A stretch of DNA of 64,000 bases from Psococerastis gibbosa (Eukaryota > Arthropoda > Insecta > Psocodea > Psocidae): the NCBI GenBank assembly GCA_963971405.1, contig OZ020488.1, positions 1,984,001 to 2,048,000 on the forward strand, given 5' to 3'. The notes under the pieces were generated by a model. The model searched no databases. It had not been told where the DNA came from and saw only the letters and a program-made list of their open reading frames with translations. This document shows positions 43,735-55,090 of this stretch, one piece after another. Each line of letters opens with the position of its first letter. The stretch's first letter is position 1. A program made the translations under genes and the position numbers.

Positions 43735-43905
43735 GGTGCATTGCTGTTTTATAGGTAAATAGTTTCTGTTTCAGTTTTTTTTAAGCCTTTGTGTGTAATT
43801 TTTGGTTGCGTGTGAATTGTACTGTGCCATTGTAAGTGTCATCGTTGTGGACCTATTCTGTTGATGGCTCAAATAAAGACCATTATTATTATTATTAAAC
43901 AAGCT
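43735..43905 (+). mobile_element. Retroposon 3' end with AATAAA and ATT repeat tail
   Basis: Ends GATGGCTCAAATAAAGACC followed by (ATT)n at 43888-43902. A polyadenylation signal a few bases before a short-repeat tail is typical of LINE or SINE 3' ends. It may be the end of the tRNA-derived composite just upstream. Confidence 0.6.
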
Positions 43906-44344
43906 ACTACTACAATATATCAATGCAAATTCCCTATTTTTTCACGTTATGACCATGTAGGTAACCTAAGCACATATGTACATACGTAGCATACAACCAA
44001 CTATCAAGTCAGCAGCCAGGACTGTGGAAGACACACCACAGCTAAGTGCTGAGTCCCCTCCCCCCTCATCAGCAGTATCTTCATGTTGTTGCTTCATTAC
44101 CCAAATTATTCAAAAAACCCCCTAATTTATGCCATTCCTAATGGCTTACATTCAGACTTGGTGGAAAGTTCTTTGTTGGGGAATATTAGGACTGCCTTCA
44201 CTAATAATAATATGCCGCTTTTGCTTTCAATCCATTATCGTTACCTAGGTACCAAATGTATAGCTCATCAAGAGTTTATGAGACAATTGGAGACCCCGCA
44301 GTCCGTTTTTTAATAGAATCCATTTTTACTGGAAAGATTATACG
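43906..44344. other. No gene recognised
   Basis: The frame 44083-44313 (76 codons) contains AIPNGLHSDLVESSLLGNIR but no known motif. It is unremarkable otherwise. Confidence 0.3.
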
Positions 44345-44420
44345 GGTCGTAGAGGGTAGACCAATAAATGAGATGATATAAATGTGAAAGAAATATTCCT
44401 CAGCTTTATGATATTATATT
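44345..44420 (+). repeat. Family H fragment
   Basis: GGGTCGTAGAGGGTAGACCA, ATGAGATGATATAAATGTGA and AAGAAATATTCCTCAGCTTT follow the order of the family-H arm at 18429. Confidence 0.4.
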
Positions 44421-44744
44421 ATTATTATATTTATACCAACAACAAAGCAATTACAAATTTATGACATAACTTAGTTTACATACCGCAAGGCACTAGCCCG
44501 TGTGCGGTTTAACGTTAGTTACCTATCTAAGCCTATAAAAGTCATGCAATATCAAAATGAAAATATTAATGCTAAACTAATTAAATTAAAGTTCATTTTC
44601 TGACCCATTTTTTTAAAATTTAATTTATAAAATTTACATAATGCTTAACTTATAATAAAAATAATAAAAGAACATTGCCTATAATAAAACGAAACGTTCA
44701 GTATGGAGTCGTCCTCAATTAAAACTAAAAATTAAAAAACTAAA

Positions 44745-45430
44745 AATGGGGAGGGGGGGGGGGTCCACTTATCATGCAACATCGATTACGATTCATTTTC
44801 GAATGGGGTGGTGTTTCATTTCATTTCGTAAAATAATAGAAAAATAGGAAAGCCGTCCTCATGGACGTACGCATCTTCTAATTAGGGGTATGGTCTTACT
44901 ATCCCCACCCGAGGGGTCGGGGGGCTGAAAGGGATCCCCGGGGTTGGTTTTTGAAACAAAAATAGGCCTGAAATTGTGGAGTTTTACACATGTTGATGTA
45001 TATACTCGTACGTCTTGTAACCTATTCTAATAATGTTTAGGTTTTACAGCCGAAGAATAGTAGACCTACTGCAAGAAAGGGGGGGCCCGGGGTTATCCCC
45101 CGGGGGAATTATTTTGAAACAGTATAGGCCGAAAATAATTGAATTTACGCACTTTGAAAGCAGTTATGCTCATATTTTACATATGAAGAATATTACAGCT
45201 AACAAGGGGGGCCGGGGGCTAACGTAGGGAATGTTTTTTTAAAAGATAGGCCTGAAATAGTTTGTCAGCAAAATAAATTTTGATTTTGCAGACGATAAAA
45301 CTATTAACAAAACTGGAAACAGGGGGACCGGAGTCTTCCCGGGGAATTTTTTTGAATAAATATCTGAAAAAATTTCTGTTTTGCTACATTTGGGGGGGGG
45401 GGGTGTCCAGGTAGAGTCGGACTCGATCCA
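44745..45430. repeat. Dispersed minisatellite family G units
   Basis: Words of the form GGGGATCCCCGGGGTTGG (44935), GGGGGGCCCGGGGTTATCCC (45080), GGGGGGCCGGGGGCTAACGT (45205) and GGGGGACCGGAGTCTTCCCG (45325) are each followed by ATAGGCC-GAAAT-GT-GA and TTTTACGCA-type sequence. The spacing is about 120-145 bp. They are relatives of the units inside the hAT-like element at 53035-55541. Confidence 0.55.
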
Positions 45431-45589
45431 ACGGCTTTCGAAATTTTACCCTTACCTCTATTTAATATTATATTTCCAAGGGGCTCGGACCCCCTTCGAA
45501 ATAAAAGGGCTTTACACAATTTTAAATTAAATTTTAAATTAAAGTGATACAATTATTGATCATTTTGTGCAAACCTGTATTGTTTGAAG

Positions 45590-45830
45590 AATTGGAATAC
45601 ATTTATTTGAATTTGAATTTGAACACTGGATAGAATGGACTTTCATTACTAAAATACGTTTAAAAAATTTAGAACCCCCCCCCCCCAAAAAAAAAAAAAC
45701 GGGCACGGTCTTGCAATATAGTATGCCTTGCTGAGACGATCGTGGGACCTACCGTTATAGTAGCATATTCCTTAAAGAAAACAATGCCACATTCTTCCCA
45801 CAATATTTGAAAAACTGTACTAAAACTTCA
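45590..45830. other. Possible LINE tail; otherwise nothing
   Basis: TTTATTTGAATTTGAATTTG at about 45600-45620 is a LINE-type tail. A C11 run is at about 45677. No coding sequence. Confidence 0.35.
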
Positions 45831-46100
45831 AAGCCTTTCCCTAAATCGCGCAATTTGCCCAGGGCAAATGTCTTGAGGAGAAAAACAGAAAATGGCTGAA
45901 GAAGCTGAGATGGGATGTGGAGTAAATTTCCCATCGGTAACATTGCTTTTTATTTCCGCGGCACATTTTAAATCTAGAGCGCTCCGCGAGCGCCAATAAC
46001 ATAAACGCAATCGATCCAGCTCCCCTCGGTCTGCCAGTTCCTGGAGAAAATGAAAACACTGGAGAAGAGTGAATGAAGACGTATGGCGTGGAGTCGAAGG
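45831..46100. promoter_or_regulatory. Candidate conserved non-coding element
   Basis: Unmatched elsewhere in the window, with balanced composition. Contains CTAGAGCGCTCCGCGAGCGC (a palindrome-like GC core), AATAACATAAACGCAATCGA and ATTTCCCATCGGTAACATTG. Stop-poor frames of 72 and 104 codons on the minus strand overlap each other and have no domains. Inference only. Confidence 0.2.
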
Positions 46101-46485
46101 CACTTCAATCAAATTAAACCCTGGTTGGTATGCTGAGCACATTCCGCCTGTCTTAGCAGGTAGTAACGAATTTCCTGGTAGAAGAATATCCGGTTCTGGG
46201 TTTTCATCAGCTATACCTGATTTCTATGTAGGTGAGATAGGACATTAACTAAGCTCACCGAAATTGTTGTTTTTTGAATCCAGGACCGAGGTCCCACCTA
46301 GTGCCAGGGTTTTTTTCTTTCTTTCTTTCTTTTCCTTGCCCAGTATTCCCTGGACAAGGAGCATATATTACAAAAATACAATACGTAATAATACCATCCC
46401 GCATCCCCAAGCTAGCGCTTATTTGGGACAAAAGACTCATACAGTGCTGCTAAACAAGGCTTAATCATTTATTTTTGTTATTTAT

Positions 46486-46843
46486 TTATAATGTTTGTTT
46501 TATTTTATTTTTATAATAATAATAATAATAATTCGTGTATTTCTTAACAATGTTAACATAACAATATAATAATGTAGGCCCCCTTAACCTAGTGGTGTGC
46601 GGGGTACCTACCAACTCTGGCTGTAGCGGTAGCCCATTCATTCTATTTTTATTTGTTATTTTAATTTTTTCCAAACTCGAATTTCGTATATCATTTATTA
46701 GTCGATTCAAAATATTATATGCGACATTTACATCCGTAGTGTTATACAATCCCGCGACCAGTCGGTTTCATGTAGGCCAGTGCGAACTATTCTCATATCA
46801 CAAGAAGTAAAATATAATATACTGTAAGTTTTACGATAGGTTG
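46486..46843 (-). pseudogene. LINE ORF2 fragment after the endonuclease (NTTDVNVAY)
   Basis: The minus-strand frame includes LYNTTDVNVAYNILNRLIND and RNSSLEKIKITNKNR. A D-N-AY--F---L---I pattern is usual between endonuclease and RT in Jockey/CR1-like ORF2. It is the continuation of 47067-47525 after the SINE-like insert at 46844. About 100 codons seem missing between the two. (AAT)n lies at 46517-46532. Confidence 0.5.
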
Positions 46844-47086
46844 GCCGGCCGCCATACCAAGTTGAATCCAGCGGACCAGAGCAGGTTCAAAGCTGCAGAT
46901 AACTTGGTCGTGTGCAGAGTGCCGGTAGGGAAACATGGTAGGACTTGTCCTGGTCACCTCCGAACTAATCGTGTGACTTCACTGTGTTTCCCAAGTGGTT
47001 CGGAATCCACTATAATCAGGAGGTCCACTGGAGTCCTATGGGCCCACACCGTGGCCTGGGACTGTGTCAAACCATACTACTATTAC
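46844..47086 (+). mobile_element. SINE-like short insert with 12-bp TSD
   Basis: TACGATAGGTTG occurs at 46832-46843 and 47087-47098 exactly, flanking 243 bp. The insert ends ACTACTATTAC, a short-repeat tail, and holds GTGGTTCGGAATCCACT (box-B-like). No ORF or LINE domain is recognised. It split a minus-strand LINE, so it is the younger element. Confidence 0.75.
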
Positions 47087-47525
47087 TACGATAGGTTGAT
47101 AATATTCTAAATTGTTGTTCATTCCCTAAATTAAGTAAAACACTTTGATGGGCTGAGGATGCCATTTTGCTAACATTACAATCAAGGCCATTTTTTACAT
47201 ATACAATTACACCGCCTGCTCTCCTATTAGTCTGCTCTTGAATGAAACACTGATATGTATCTATTTCGTAGAAATTAATTTTATTATGTGCAATCCACGT
47301 GTCAGTTAATATAATGACATGGAAATTGGTGTGATAATTTGATAAAATAAAAAGTTTTAACTTATCTAAGTTTGACCGTACACTTGTTATGTTTGTGTAT
47401 AATACAGAGGTATTTACCGACATAAAAATAAAATATATTTGTACGTACATATGTAACTTAACTAAGTCATAGGACAGGCAATCTCTCCACTCTGCTGAGT
47501 GGGTTTTTGTATACAATACTCTCAT
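47067..47525 (-). pseudogene. LINE ORF2 N-terminus: AP-endonuclease domain
   Basis: ATG on the minus strand near 47525. After a lead of about 50 residues comes YTNITSVRSNLDKLKLFI, then FHVIILTDTWI and RRAGGVIVYVKNGL. The N-xxS-R-N-D-L ... vI-LT-TW- ... GGV-iYVK pattern is the N-terminal half of the apurinic-like endonuclease of Jockey/CR1-type LINEs, the enzyme that nicks target DNA. The catalytic His/Asp end of the domain and all of RT are absent. ORF1 lies just upstream on the same strand, with a short (AAT)n-containing gap. Confidence 0.75.
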
Positions 47526-47572
47526 TCCCTAGCTGTATGTTTTGATTACTATTATTATTATTATTATTATTA

Positions 47573-48050
47573 TTAATTAATTGCCGGTAAATCCTCAATG
47601 TACGAAATTTTTAAAACTTTTTCATCTTCCGTCTTTCTCATGTACACACAACCAGATTTAACCCAGACGAACTTGTACTTGAGTTTCGTCCCTCTCACAC
47701 GAGCATTCCACAATAGGTTTTTTGCAGTTTGGCCCAGATTTTCATTTGTGTATAATTTATCCTCAGATATCCTCAGATGGTCCACCAACGATATTGTTGC
47801 TAACCAGTCCAGTGTTCTTTTTCTCCAACCATTTTTCACCGAAATATCTGTCTGTGAAACACACTAGTAGGGGGGGGGGGGGTATCTTTTTATCAGGTAT
47901 ATTTTGTTGTGACTTCAGTCTTTTATCTTCGATTATATGGGCGCATGGCAGACGCAGCTGTTTTCCGATTTCTTCTAGTGTGCCCCTAACATTTTCGTTC
48001 GGCTGCTCAGCAACTACGTGAATCTCAATGTTATACAGAGGACCGTACTA
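47573..48050 (-). pseudogene. LINE ORF1 C-terminal half (FP-like domain)
   Basis: Minus frames give LYNIEIHVVAEQPNENVRGT (RC of about 48035-47975) and, 3' of it, NLLWNARVRGTKLKYKFVWV then GCVYMRKTEDEK and ISYIEDLPAIN before a TAA. N-LL--AR------YKYVW---G--F-RK is the C-terminal FP-type domain of many insect LINE ORF1 proteins, which bind nucleic acid. Poly-G (RC poly-C) at 47870-47882 and a frameshift break the gene. Confidence 0.7.
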
Positions 48051-48184
48051 AACTCTCGGTTTGCATGAGACATATTTGAGTTTTATGTAATTCCTTGTTT
48101 TATTGATTTTCAGTAGTAAGCCGTGCAATAACTTGAGTACTTTCCATCTGTGACTTCTTTGTCTTTAATTGATTATTTTATATC

Positions 48185-48334
48185 TTATTGTATTTCAGTT
48201 GACATTGTATCCAGTTTAGTGATTGCACATTTTCCAGATTTAAATAAGTCTTCAATGGTTATCCCGGCACCAGTTATTCCACTATTAGAATTCACCCTCT
48301 GTAAGCCACTTCTGGTTTTGGATGGTGATCCCAT
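48185..48334 (-). pseudogene. LINE ORF1 N-terminus (MGSPSKTRSG...)
   Basis: ATG at 48334 on the minus strand opens MGSPSKTRSGLQRVNSNSGI and TIEDLFKSGKCAITKLDTMS. Its place upstream of the FP-like half makes it the probable start of the same ORF1, with stops between. The Ser/Gly-rich start followed by a helix fits LINE ORF1 heads. Moderately sure. Confidence 0.45.
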
Positions 48335-48554
48335 ATTTATGGTATTAAAGTATAATACGTAAATGGAAATACTGTATGTATATAAACATATGACGAGCCA
48401 TTGAAAGGTGGTCCCAGGTTTCAAAACTATTCTCTGCTGTATACAGTACGTAGGACTCTAAGCTGTACCACCATGTATGTGTTATGAGTAACTAATGCAC
48501 TGACATGTATGCATTTGTTTCACTCCACGGCTGTTTCGAAAGAAAACAGTATTG

Positions 48555-49454
48555 TTGCTTTCCAATTTCTACGTAGTATAAGGAAAGCTTTGTGACGGTC
48601 CAAATTTTCGATTCCGAGATTTCAACGGAATTACACGTTTTGAGGTCCCAGGAAACCAAGAAAGTGGTTTTTACGAAATGTCTGTCTGTCGCTCTGTCAG
48701 TCGCTCTGTCGCTCTGTCTGCCTGTCTGTTCATCGATTGCCGGGCAAATTACACAAACGATTTCAATGAAATTGGGCATGTACGTTTAAACAAATCATAC
48801 CTCGGGACTATTTTTTTTATTTTGGGATAACTCACTTTGGGGGGGGGGGGGGTTCATTCTCAAAAAACTTAAAAAAAAACTAAAAAAACTAAAAAAAAAA
48901 ATTATTTCTAAAAAACTGTTCCAACGATTTCTTTTAAATTCACATATATTGTAGTCGTCATTAAATTTGACAAAATGCGGGGGGTCGCTTGCCCGTTGAT
49001 AGTTTGCTTCAGGGGGTAAAAATAATAACCCAATTTTAATGAAAAATGACTAAAAAATAATTATTCTGCGAAACCTTTCTATCGATGATTTCTACCTTCA
49101 GGCATGTTTTAGGTATTAAATTGAGTAACGAAACCGGACAGGTTACTTTCCCAAAAAAGTATTGGTTTTGGGCAAAAAATGTTTTTTTTTTTTTTTTTTT
49201 TTTTTAATGATAGAAAATTCACGCTCAAATGCATTGCGTGCTCTGCCATTATTGCTGTGTGGTAATGTGTTGGTCTGACCTATCTAGAATTTACCTCACC
49301 TCCAGTGACGTTAGATGGACAACCCCCCCCCCCCCCCCCGAGATATCGGAAATTAAACCATAGGAAAATTATTTACCATGAAATTACTCATTTTCTCTGT
49401 CTACTAATTTTGATAAATTGGAAAGCATGTTCGAGTAAACTCGGACCGGTTCTT
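48555..49454 (+). mobile_element. Family A element, copy 9
   Basis: About 900 bp. Starts TTGCTTTCCAATTTCTACGT, has GTCTGTCTGTCGCTCTGTCA and then the variant CAAATTACACAAACGATTTC shared with copy 8, a G14 run at 48839-48852, a T run of over 20 near 49185, C16 near 49324, and ends CTCGGACCGGTTCTT. Non-coding. Confidence 0.85.
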
Positions 49455-50010
49455 TCTGTCTATGAGAGTGGGAGAAATATCAGGCTGAGAAACTGAGAAA
49501 CCTATGGGGGGGGGGGGGGGCTTTGAATCGACTTTCAAACAGTATGATGGTAGCGATAAGTTACAAGATGTTCACCTCGATGGTTATCATTTTAGTTTCA
49601 GCAGTTTTAGTTTCCCCCAACCATTAATAGCTTACGTTAAGTTTACGGATGCATTGAAATAGTCATCTTATGTTTTCCTACCCTCTTTATACCTTAGAAT
49701 TTGAATTATTGAGGTATAGCAACATAGTACTGTACTTGTACAGTACGTGCAGCTTAGAAATTAAAACGTGCGAGCTAGTAATTATGGTGTGCCACCCAAA
49801 GTTAAAAAGTAGGTCATTTTGAACTGTCTTGGAGCTTCCCCCATACTCGGCTAGTTATTAATAGTGGTTGCAAGTCTCGTGACCACAATTGAAGGTAATG
49901 CCGTTTAAGTTGAGGATGTGCTGCGGTAATTAAAGTTCCAGGTAAGGGGGAGGGGGGGGGGCAGCGGAGACTTGCTCACACGCAACGCACCCCTCTCATA
50001 TACTTTACTA
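49455..50010. other. No gene recognised
   Basis: G13 at about 49508 and a G-rich AAGGGGGAGGGGGGGGGGCA stretch at about 49945. The rest is unique-looking with no coding support. Confidence 0.35.
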
Positions 50011-50019
50011 ATGCCATCC

Positions 50020-50400
50020 ATAGGCTAACAACTACTGTACTTCATGTATACTCCAGCCTCGTACAATCTCACCTGCCATATGGTGTAGCCCTATGGGGGC
50101 TATTGCTCAGATTGCACTAGGGGCCAGGGCTTTCCGCCAGCAGAAAAACGCCATTCGACTTCTGGCAGGAGAATTGGACCGGCGTCATGCCGAACACTAT
50201 TCCCTCGCTTCGGTATCCTCACTCTCCTTGCTCTTTATATATTAGACTTGTTGATCTATGTCAGGACGGAGGGACTGGGTTTTATAAATTATGAGGTTGA
50301 CCATGATTGCGCACGGCGAAGAGGTGACACTGATTTGGGACCCATCAGGCTCACTAAGACTCACTTCAGCATGGCTTCAGGAGTTCAGGTTGCTTAACAT
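50020..50400 (+). pseudogene. LINE reverse transcriptase C-terminal part
   Basis: VYSSLVQSHLPYGVALWG (50048-50100) is the Y-SLV-SHL-YG--LWG block near the end of Jockey/CR1 RT. After a stop and frameshift, AFRQQKNAIRLLAGE (the QK-AIR---G block) and SLLFILDLLIYV follow, then HDCARRRGDTDLGPIRLTKT, which replaces the usual H--TR----L--P-RL-KT. Broken by at least one stop and two shifts, so dead. No tail found. Confidence 0.7.
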
Positions 50401-51680
50401 GCTTCTCTTGAGTCTGAAATGAGAAGGCCTTTTTTTACAATGCAATAAATTTATATTTCCATTAAAAGTTAATAGTTACAATAATTGCAATATGCTGCAG
50501 GGTTGCAGATTGAATTGTAAAAAAAGGCCTAATCTAACATTCCGTAAGTAAGCCAGTATGTAAGTTGTTTATTCTTCGTTTGTTGGTGTCGTTGAAATTT
50601 GTTTTTAGATACTTTCGAAATACGTTGAATAGTTTTTCCGTATCTTGGGAATCTGTTGTAGTGTGTTAGCCCTAACGCGTTCAAGGTGAAGGGACTCATA
50701 ATGAAATGTTGCCCTTACTCTGAAAAAACTAACTTCTTTCGACAAATCTCCCCCCCAGCTGACATATTTCACCAATTCTTAAATTTAGCCTTTATTTATT
50801 TAGTAAATTATTTTAATATTAGACATCAAATTTGGAGAGTTCTAAGTGTTTTATTGTATATTTTATGACGACGTCGAAACCCGTATAGTATGTATAATTG
50901 CTGGTTAAACAATGACTGAATGAAGTATTGTCTATTGTCTATTGTCTATTGAGAATTAACCGATGAAAAACCCAAAGAAAGAAAAGCATGATAAATCTTT
51001 GCTGTAATCCTATAAAGTGGACATGCGTGCCAACCAACGTGCCAACCATCAGAAACACGTTCATTAGAGAAGCCATAACACAACTGTTCAAACGCAGGCA
51101 TCTACAATCTGAAGTGTGAATTGAAATAAAATAAAAAAATAAAAAAGTGACCCATAGCCACTGTACACGATACAGAGAAAGCAGACCTTTATATAGTGAG
51201 ACCCCTAGAACTAAAAAAAATCAAAGCACTGCACAATACATTGCACTCACATTCTACCAAAAGGAATAAAAGAAATCTCAAATATGAGGTTGTTCGTTAA
51301 AACATCTAAAAGTCAAATAAAATAACGAATAGAACAGGAAAGAAACTATACCCTACTACAATACATAGAAAACCATAAAACGCCCTTAACAACCCAATTT
51401 GTCCCTATTAACTAATAACTACTAACTAACTAATAACTACATGCATTAATTAATAATGATAAACTAACCTACTAATAAATATTGACGAAAACAAAAATTG
51501 TTATATTGTATATCATATAGAATGACATCATGCATCATGCATTGTATCTGCCTGTCTTTTCCTGCTGTAACCATACCATTGGTCATGGCTTCATGGACAT
51601 GGCAAAATCAAACCACATGAGAATTTTTCTCTGAATAATCCAAATTATGGCTACATTCAGAAGCCCGTATTCTCTAACAT
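50401..51680. other. Non-coding; possible LINE 3' remains
   Basis: CCATTAAAAGTTAATAGTTA and a CTGCAGGGTTGCAGATTG stretch (50460-50520) resemble 36275-36300 and 36465-36490, so a dispersed retroposon 3' part is likely. TATTGTCTATTGTCTATTG is a short tandem repeat at 50925-50950. ACTAACTAACTAATAACTAC is another at 51415. No exon found. Confidence 0.35.
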
Positions 51681-51682
51681 GA

Positions 51683-52270
51683 TGCTTTACAGGGGCTATG
51701 TAATCCTGTCCCACTGCAGCAATGGAGATAGTATTGGACTTCCCACCCCTCCATGTTCCAGTGGAAACTTCAGCAGAAATGGCATTACTAGGAGTGGAAG
51801 GGCAATTAAGAGAGACTCAGCCTCTCTGACTACGTCTGACCACTGCCTGGATATGCCAAGCGATAGAATCCATCCAAAATACTGTTTTAGGAGGGAATTC
51901 GAACTATATTAGGGACAATGAAAGAATGCTGCGAATCAGCAGGAATTCTCAATAGTCACACAATCAAGTGGTATACTGATGGCTCTAGGCTAGGAAGTAC
52001 CAAACCAAGAACAGGCCTTGCCGTCTTTGGTCCTGGGGTTAAATATCTGGAGTCTCTTAGGGAGACAACTATAGTCTTGCAGATTCTGCAATGAAGGTGC
52101 GGAGGACCTGCGATGCGATGCGATGCAATCGCACGAAGAAGAGCAGCATGCTCGGAAAGCTTGCAGTTACATGTAAAAGACCTACCACTTCTGAATCCCC
52201 TCAAGATCCTGGCTCTCGTGAGGGAGATAGGCCTCGAGAAAGTGATGTAGAAGTGATGTAGATACTTTGT
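51683..52270 (+). pseudogene. LINE ORF2: RT-RNase H junction and RNase H start
   Basis: SCPTAAMEIVLDFPPLHVPV (51700s) is the conserved block between RT and RNase H in I/R1-like insect LINEs (S-PTAAME--L--PPL). Further on IKWYTDGSRLGSTKPRTGLA and VFGPG at 51963 onward is the RNase H start, with the first catalytic Asp in YTDGS. CRFCNEGAEDL near 52085 is the start of the terminal Cys-His motif. Most of RNase H is deleted between them. A TAA lies before SCPTAAM. Same broad clade as the insert at 8994. Confidence 0.75.
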
Positions 52271-52339
52271 TGTAGGGGGCACAATAGGCAAATAGGCTTA
52301 AGTGCACACAGGTAACACCTGTACCCCAATTTATATAAT

Positions 52340-52490
52340 AAATAATAATAAATCATGCATTGTATTGTATCGTCATAACGTCTCTATGAAAAACCACGCA
52401 CGGCCATGCTGCCTGTGGTAAAAGCCAATTTAACTTGTACAAATATTTTTGAGACAAATAAATTGAAATAAATTGAATTGAATGCGTGAC
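52340..52490 (+). mobile_element. LINE 3'UTR with AAATTGAATTGAAT tail
   Basis: CACGGCCATGCTGCCTGTGG and AAAAGCCAATTTAACTTGTA lead to AAATAAATTGAAATAAATTG and AATTGAATG. This fits a LINE 3' end. A polyadenylation signal-like AATAAA precedes the tail. No ORF. Confidence 0.5.
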
Positions 52491-52734
52491 AGTCAGCTCG
52501 CCACTCACCCGCAAGATGGCACTGTTGCTATCAAACATTTTTACATGTAATCTGCCTACTATTTACTACATTTTCACTGCATTTTTTAAGAACTACCATG
52601 TCAATAACATGTTTTTTATTCATCTAAAGTTGCTTACCAATATATTTTTTAACGCGTTGTTTGGTGGGTTAAGCTGCAAAAGGTATTCATTGCTAGGTTT
52701 GACTGGTGAGTAGGCAGCGGTCTCGTGGCCGATC

Positions 52735-52915
52735 ATGGTTTGTAATGCTAACATTGCTAACTCTGGCCTCTCTTCAATTCGTATAAATCTTTCGCCTTTT
52801 ACTAAAGATTTCCGTGGAGAGGGGCAATTATGAGTCTTACCTCTTACGACTTATTTTTGCAGTTCCCACTTTGTGGGACTATATAGAAAAAAAAAATCAT
52901 TGAATTTGAATTCAT
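52735..52915 (+). mobile_element. LINE 3'UTR (second type)
   Basis: TTTCCGTGGAGAGGGGCAAT, CTTACCTCTTACGACTTATT and CAGTTCCCACTTTGTGGGAC precede poly-A and ATTGAATTTGAATTC. The order UTR, inverted CCCAC-TTTGTGGG stem, A-run and TTGAATTT tail is typical of CR1/Jockey-like 3' ends. Confidence 0.5.
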
Positions 52916-53667
52916 GAATCATGATATTGGAATAAATTGTATATTGCTGACCAATGTCCTAAGGATGGCGATGGCAGCCGGCACCCGGCACCCCCAGCCG
53001 GCCACAGGTAACAGCAGGTTCAAGGTAGTGCGTGCAGCGTTTCCACTTTGAGGGAAATTTCCCTTTTTAGGGAAAATCAGGGTTTATTCACTGCACTAAA
53101 GGGAAATTGGAGGGAAAAGGGAATTTTGAGGGAAATTTGAAGAAAGAAGAGAGATATTGAGGGAAATTTGAGGGAAAACTGGTGGAAAGGTCAATGATTA
53201 AAATAAACTAGCTGAAAATGGAAAATGTTACAATATATAATAAAAACACATAAAATTTGAATTTTAAAAACAGGAGTACATCAGTGCTTTGCTTATGATA
53301 TGATGATTTGACTAGCCTAGTTGCAGCAGCACAACTACACGACAACACGAGGTAAAGGCAGAGACACGTGTTTTGGGTCCTCCCCCGGAAATATTTGCAG
53401 CGTACACTAGGTAGAATGGAGTTTTAAATATACAGTAGAATCCGGTTATAATGACATCGAAGGGAATTGACAAACATGGATGTCATACAAGACGTATAGT
53501 ATACAATATACCTAGGTATATATAATGAAAACCAAACTATCTTCGTAATTCGTCATAATAGGAGGTTGGTCAATGTTCAATATAGAATGAGTCTTAATAA
53601 ACGGATTCTACTGTATTGAGGTTACACCAATTTTAGAAAAACTCGTTGAAAGAGCGAGGGAAAATGA

Positions 53668-54531
53668 CATTGGCGTAAATAGGGGGGTCATGGGGGGGGG
53701 GGACTTAGCCCCCCAGGTCCACCCGTAGCCCCCCCCCCCCAGGATTTCTGGTGACAAAGACGTTATGGAGGCTAAAGGCATAGTATCCACAATAATGAAA
53801 GGGAAATCAATTCTTAGTATGCTTATTTTACATGAAAAAAATCAAAATATATTACTGAAAATGCTGAAAACACCAATTTTCAGAGCTATTTTTTCCAATT
53901 TTTTCTCCGGGGGAGACCCCCGGGCCCCCCTCAATGGTAGGTTAATTCGCCGTTATAATATCTCCATTGTACTGCTTGCAAACATTGGCGTAAATAGGCG
54001 GGTCCTGGGCTAATCCCCCCCCCCCCAGAAGCACCCGTAGCCCCCCCCCCAGGATTTCTGGTAACAAAGACGTTATGGAGGCGATAGGCCAATACAATCC
54101 AAAATAACGAAATGGAAATTAATTCTTGGTATGATGCTTATTTCATAAAAAAGACATCACGAAAAAATCAACATATTGACCAAGTACATTCACAAAAATA
54201 TATATCTCATAATGCTTAAAACCCCAATATTTCAGACCAATTTTTCAAAAATTTTCTTCGGGGGAGACCCCCGGAGCCCTCTCAGTGGTAAATGTATTCG
54301 TCTGTAAAATCTCAACTGTACTGCTTGCAAAATGCGTAAAACCTCCAGAATTTGGGCCTATTCATCAATTTTTTCTTCGGGGGAGACCCCCGGGCCCCCC
54401 TTTCTCCAAGGTATAATATGCGTAAAACCTCACTAATTTGGGCCCATTTATCGATTGTTTTTCTCCGGGGGATCAAATTCTTAGGGTCCTAAAGCCCCCC
54501 CCCCCAGAAATTTTGGGAATTTACGCCAATG
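53668..54531. mobile_element. Nested hAT-like module inside the larger element
   Basis: Starts CATTGGCGTAAATAGGGG and ends AATTTACGCCAATG, inverted ends of 13 bp. The flanks are GAAAATGA (53660-53667) and GAAAATCA (54532-54539), 7 of 8 matching. Second and third CATTGGC-TAAATAGG starts occur at about 53985 and 54538, so the module is also partly tandem. The interpretation as a TSD is therefore less certain than for the outer element. Confidence 0.5.
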
Positions 54532-55090
54532 GAAAATCATTGGCCTAAATAGGGGGTCCTCCCCAGGATTTCTGGTGAGAAATGGAGGCTAAAGGCGTAG
54601 TATCCACAATAACGAAAGGGAAATTAATTCTTGGTGTGCTTATTTCACCTGAAAGACTTAAAAAAATAAAAATAAACATATTGACCAAGTACTTTCACAA
54701 AAAAAATGTTACTCAAAAAGCTTAAAACCCCAATACTTCAGACCTATTTTTTCAGAATTTTTCTCCGGGCCCCCCGCAGTGATAGGTTTATTTTTCGGTG
54801 AAATCTCAGCTGTACTGCTTGCAAAATGCGTAAAACCTCACGAATTTGGGCCTATTTATAAATTTTCTTTTTTCCTCTGGGGGAGACCCCTGGGCCCCCT
54901 TTCTCCAGGTTATAACATGCGCCAAAACTTCACTGATTTGGGACCATTTATCAATTTTTTCTCCGGGGAGAACCCCGGACCCCCTTTCTTCCAGTGTATA
55001 ATATGCTTAAAACCTCACTAAGTTGGGCCTATTAATTATCAGTTTTTTCTCCGGGGGAGACCCCCGGGCCCCCCTGCATCCAGCGTATAA
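53900..55090. repeat. Minisatellite family G array (units of about 85-120 bp)
   Basis: CTCCGGGGGAGACCCCCGGG or close variants occur at about 53907, 54257, 54375, 54462, 54760, 54875, 54957 and 55045. Between them lie words of the form AAAACCTCACTAATTTGGGC and CCATTTATCAATTTTTT, and GGGCCCCCCTTTCTCCAG-T. Each unit has a perfect-arm CGGGGG-AGA-CCCCCG hairpin. Related units occur at 26985-27190, 44930-45350 and 61390. Confidence 0.75.

Noticed and set aside
45828..46142. 104- and 72-codon minus frames
   Set aside because: Overlapping frames in a moderately GC-rich non-repetitive patch, no domain, no splice signals.
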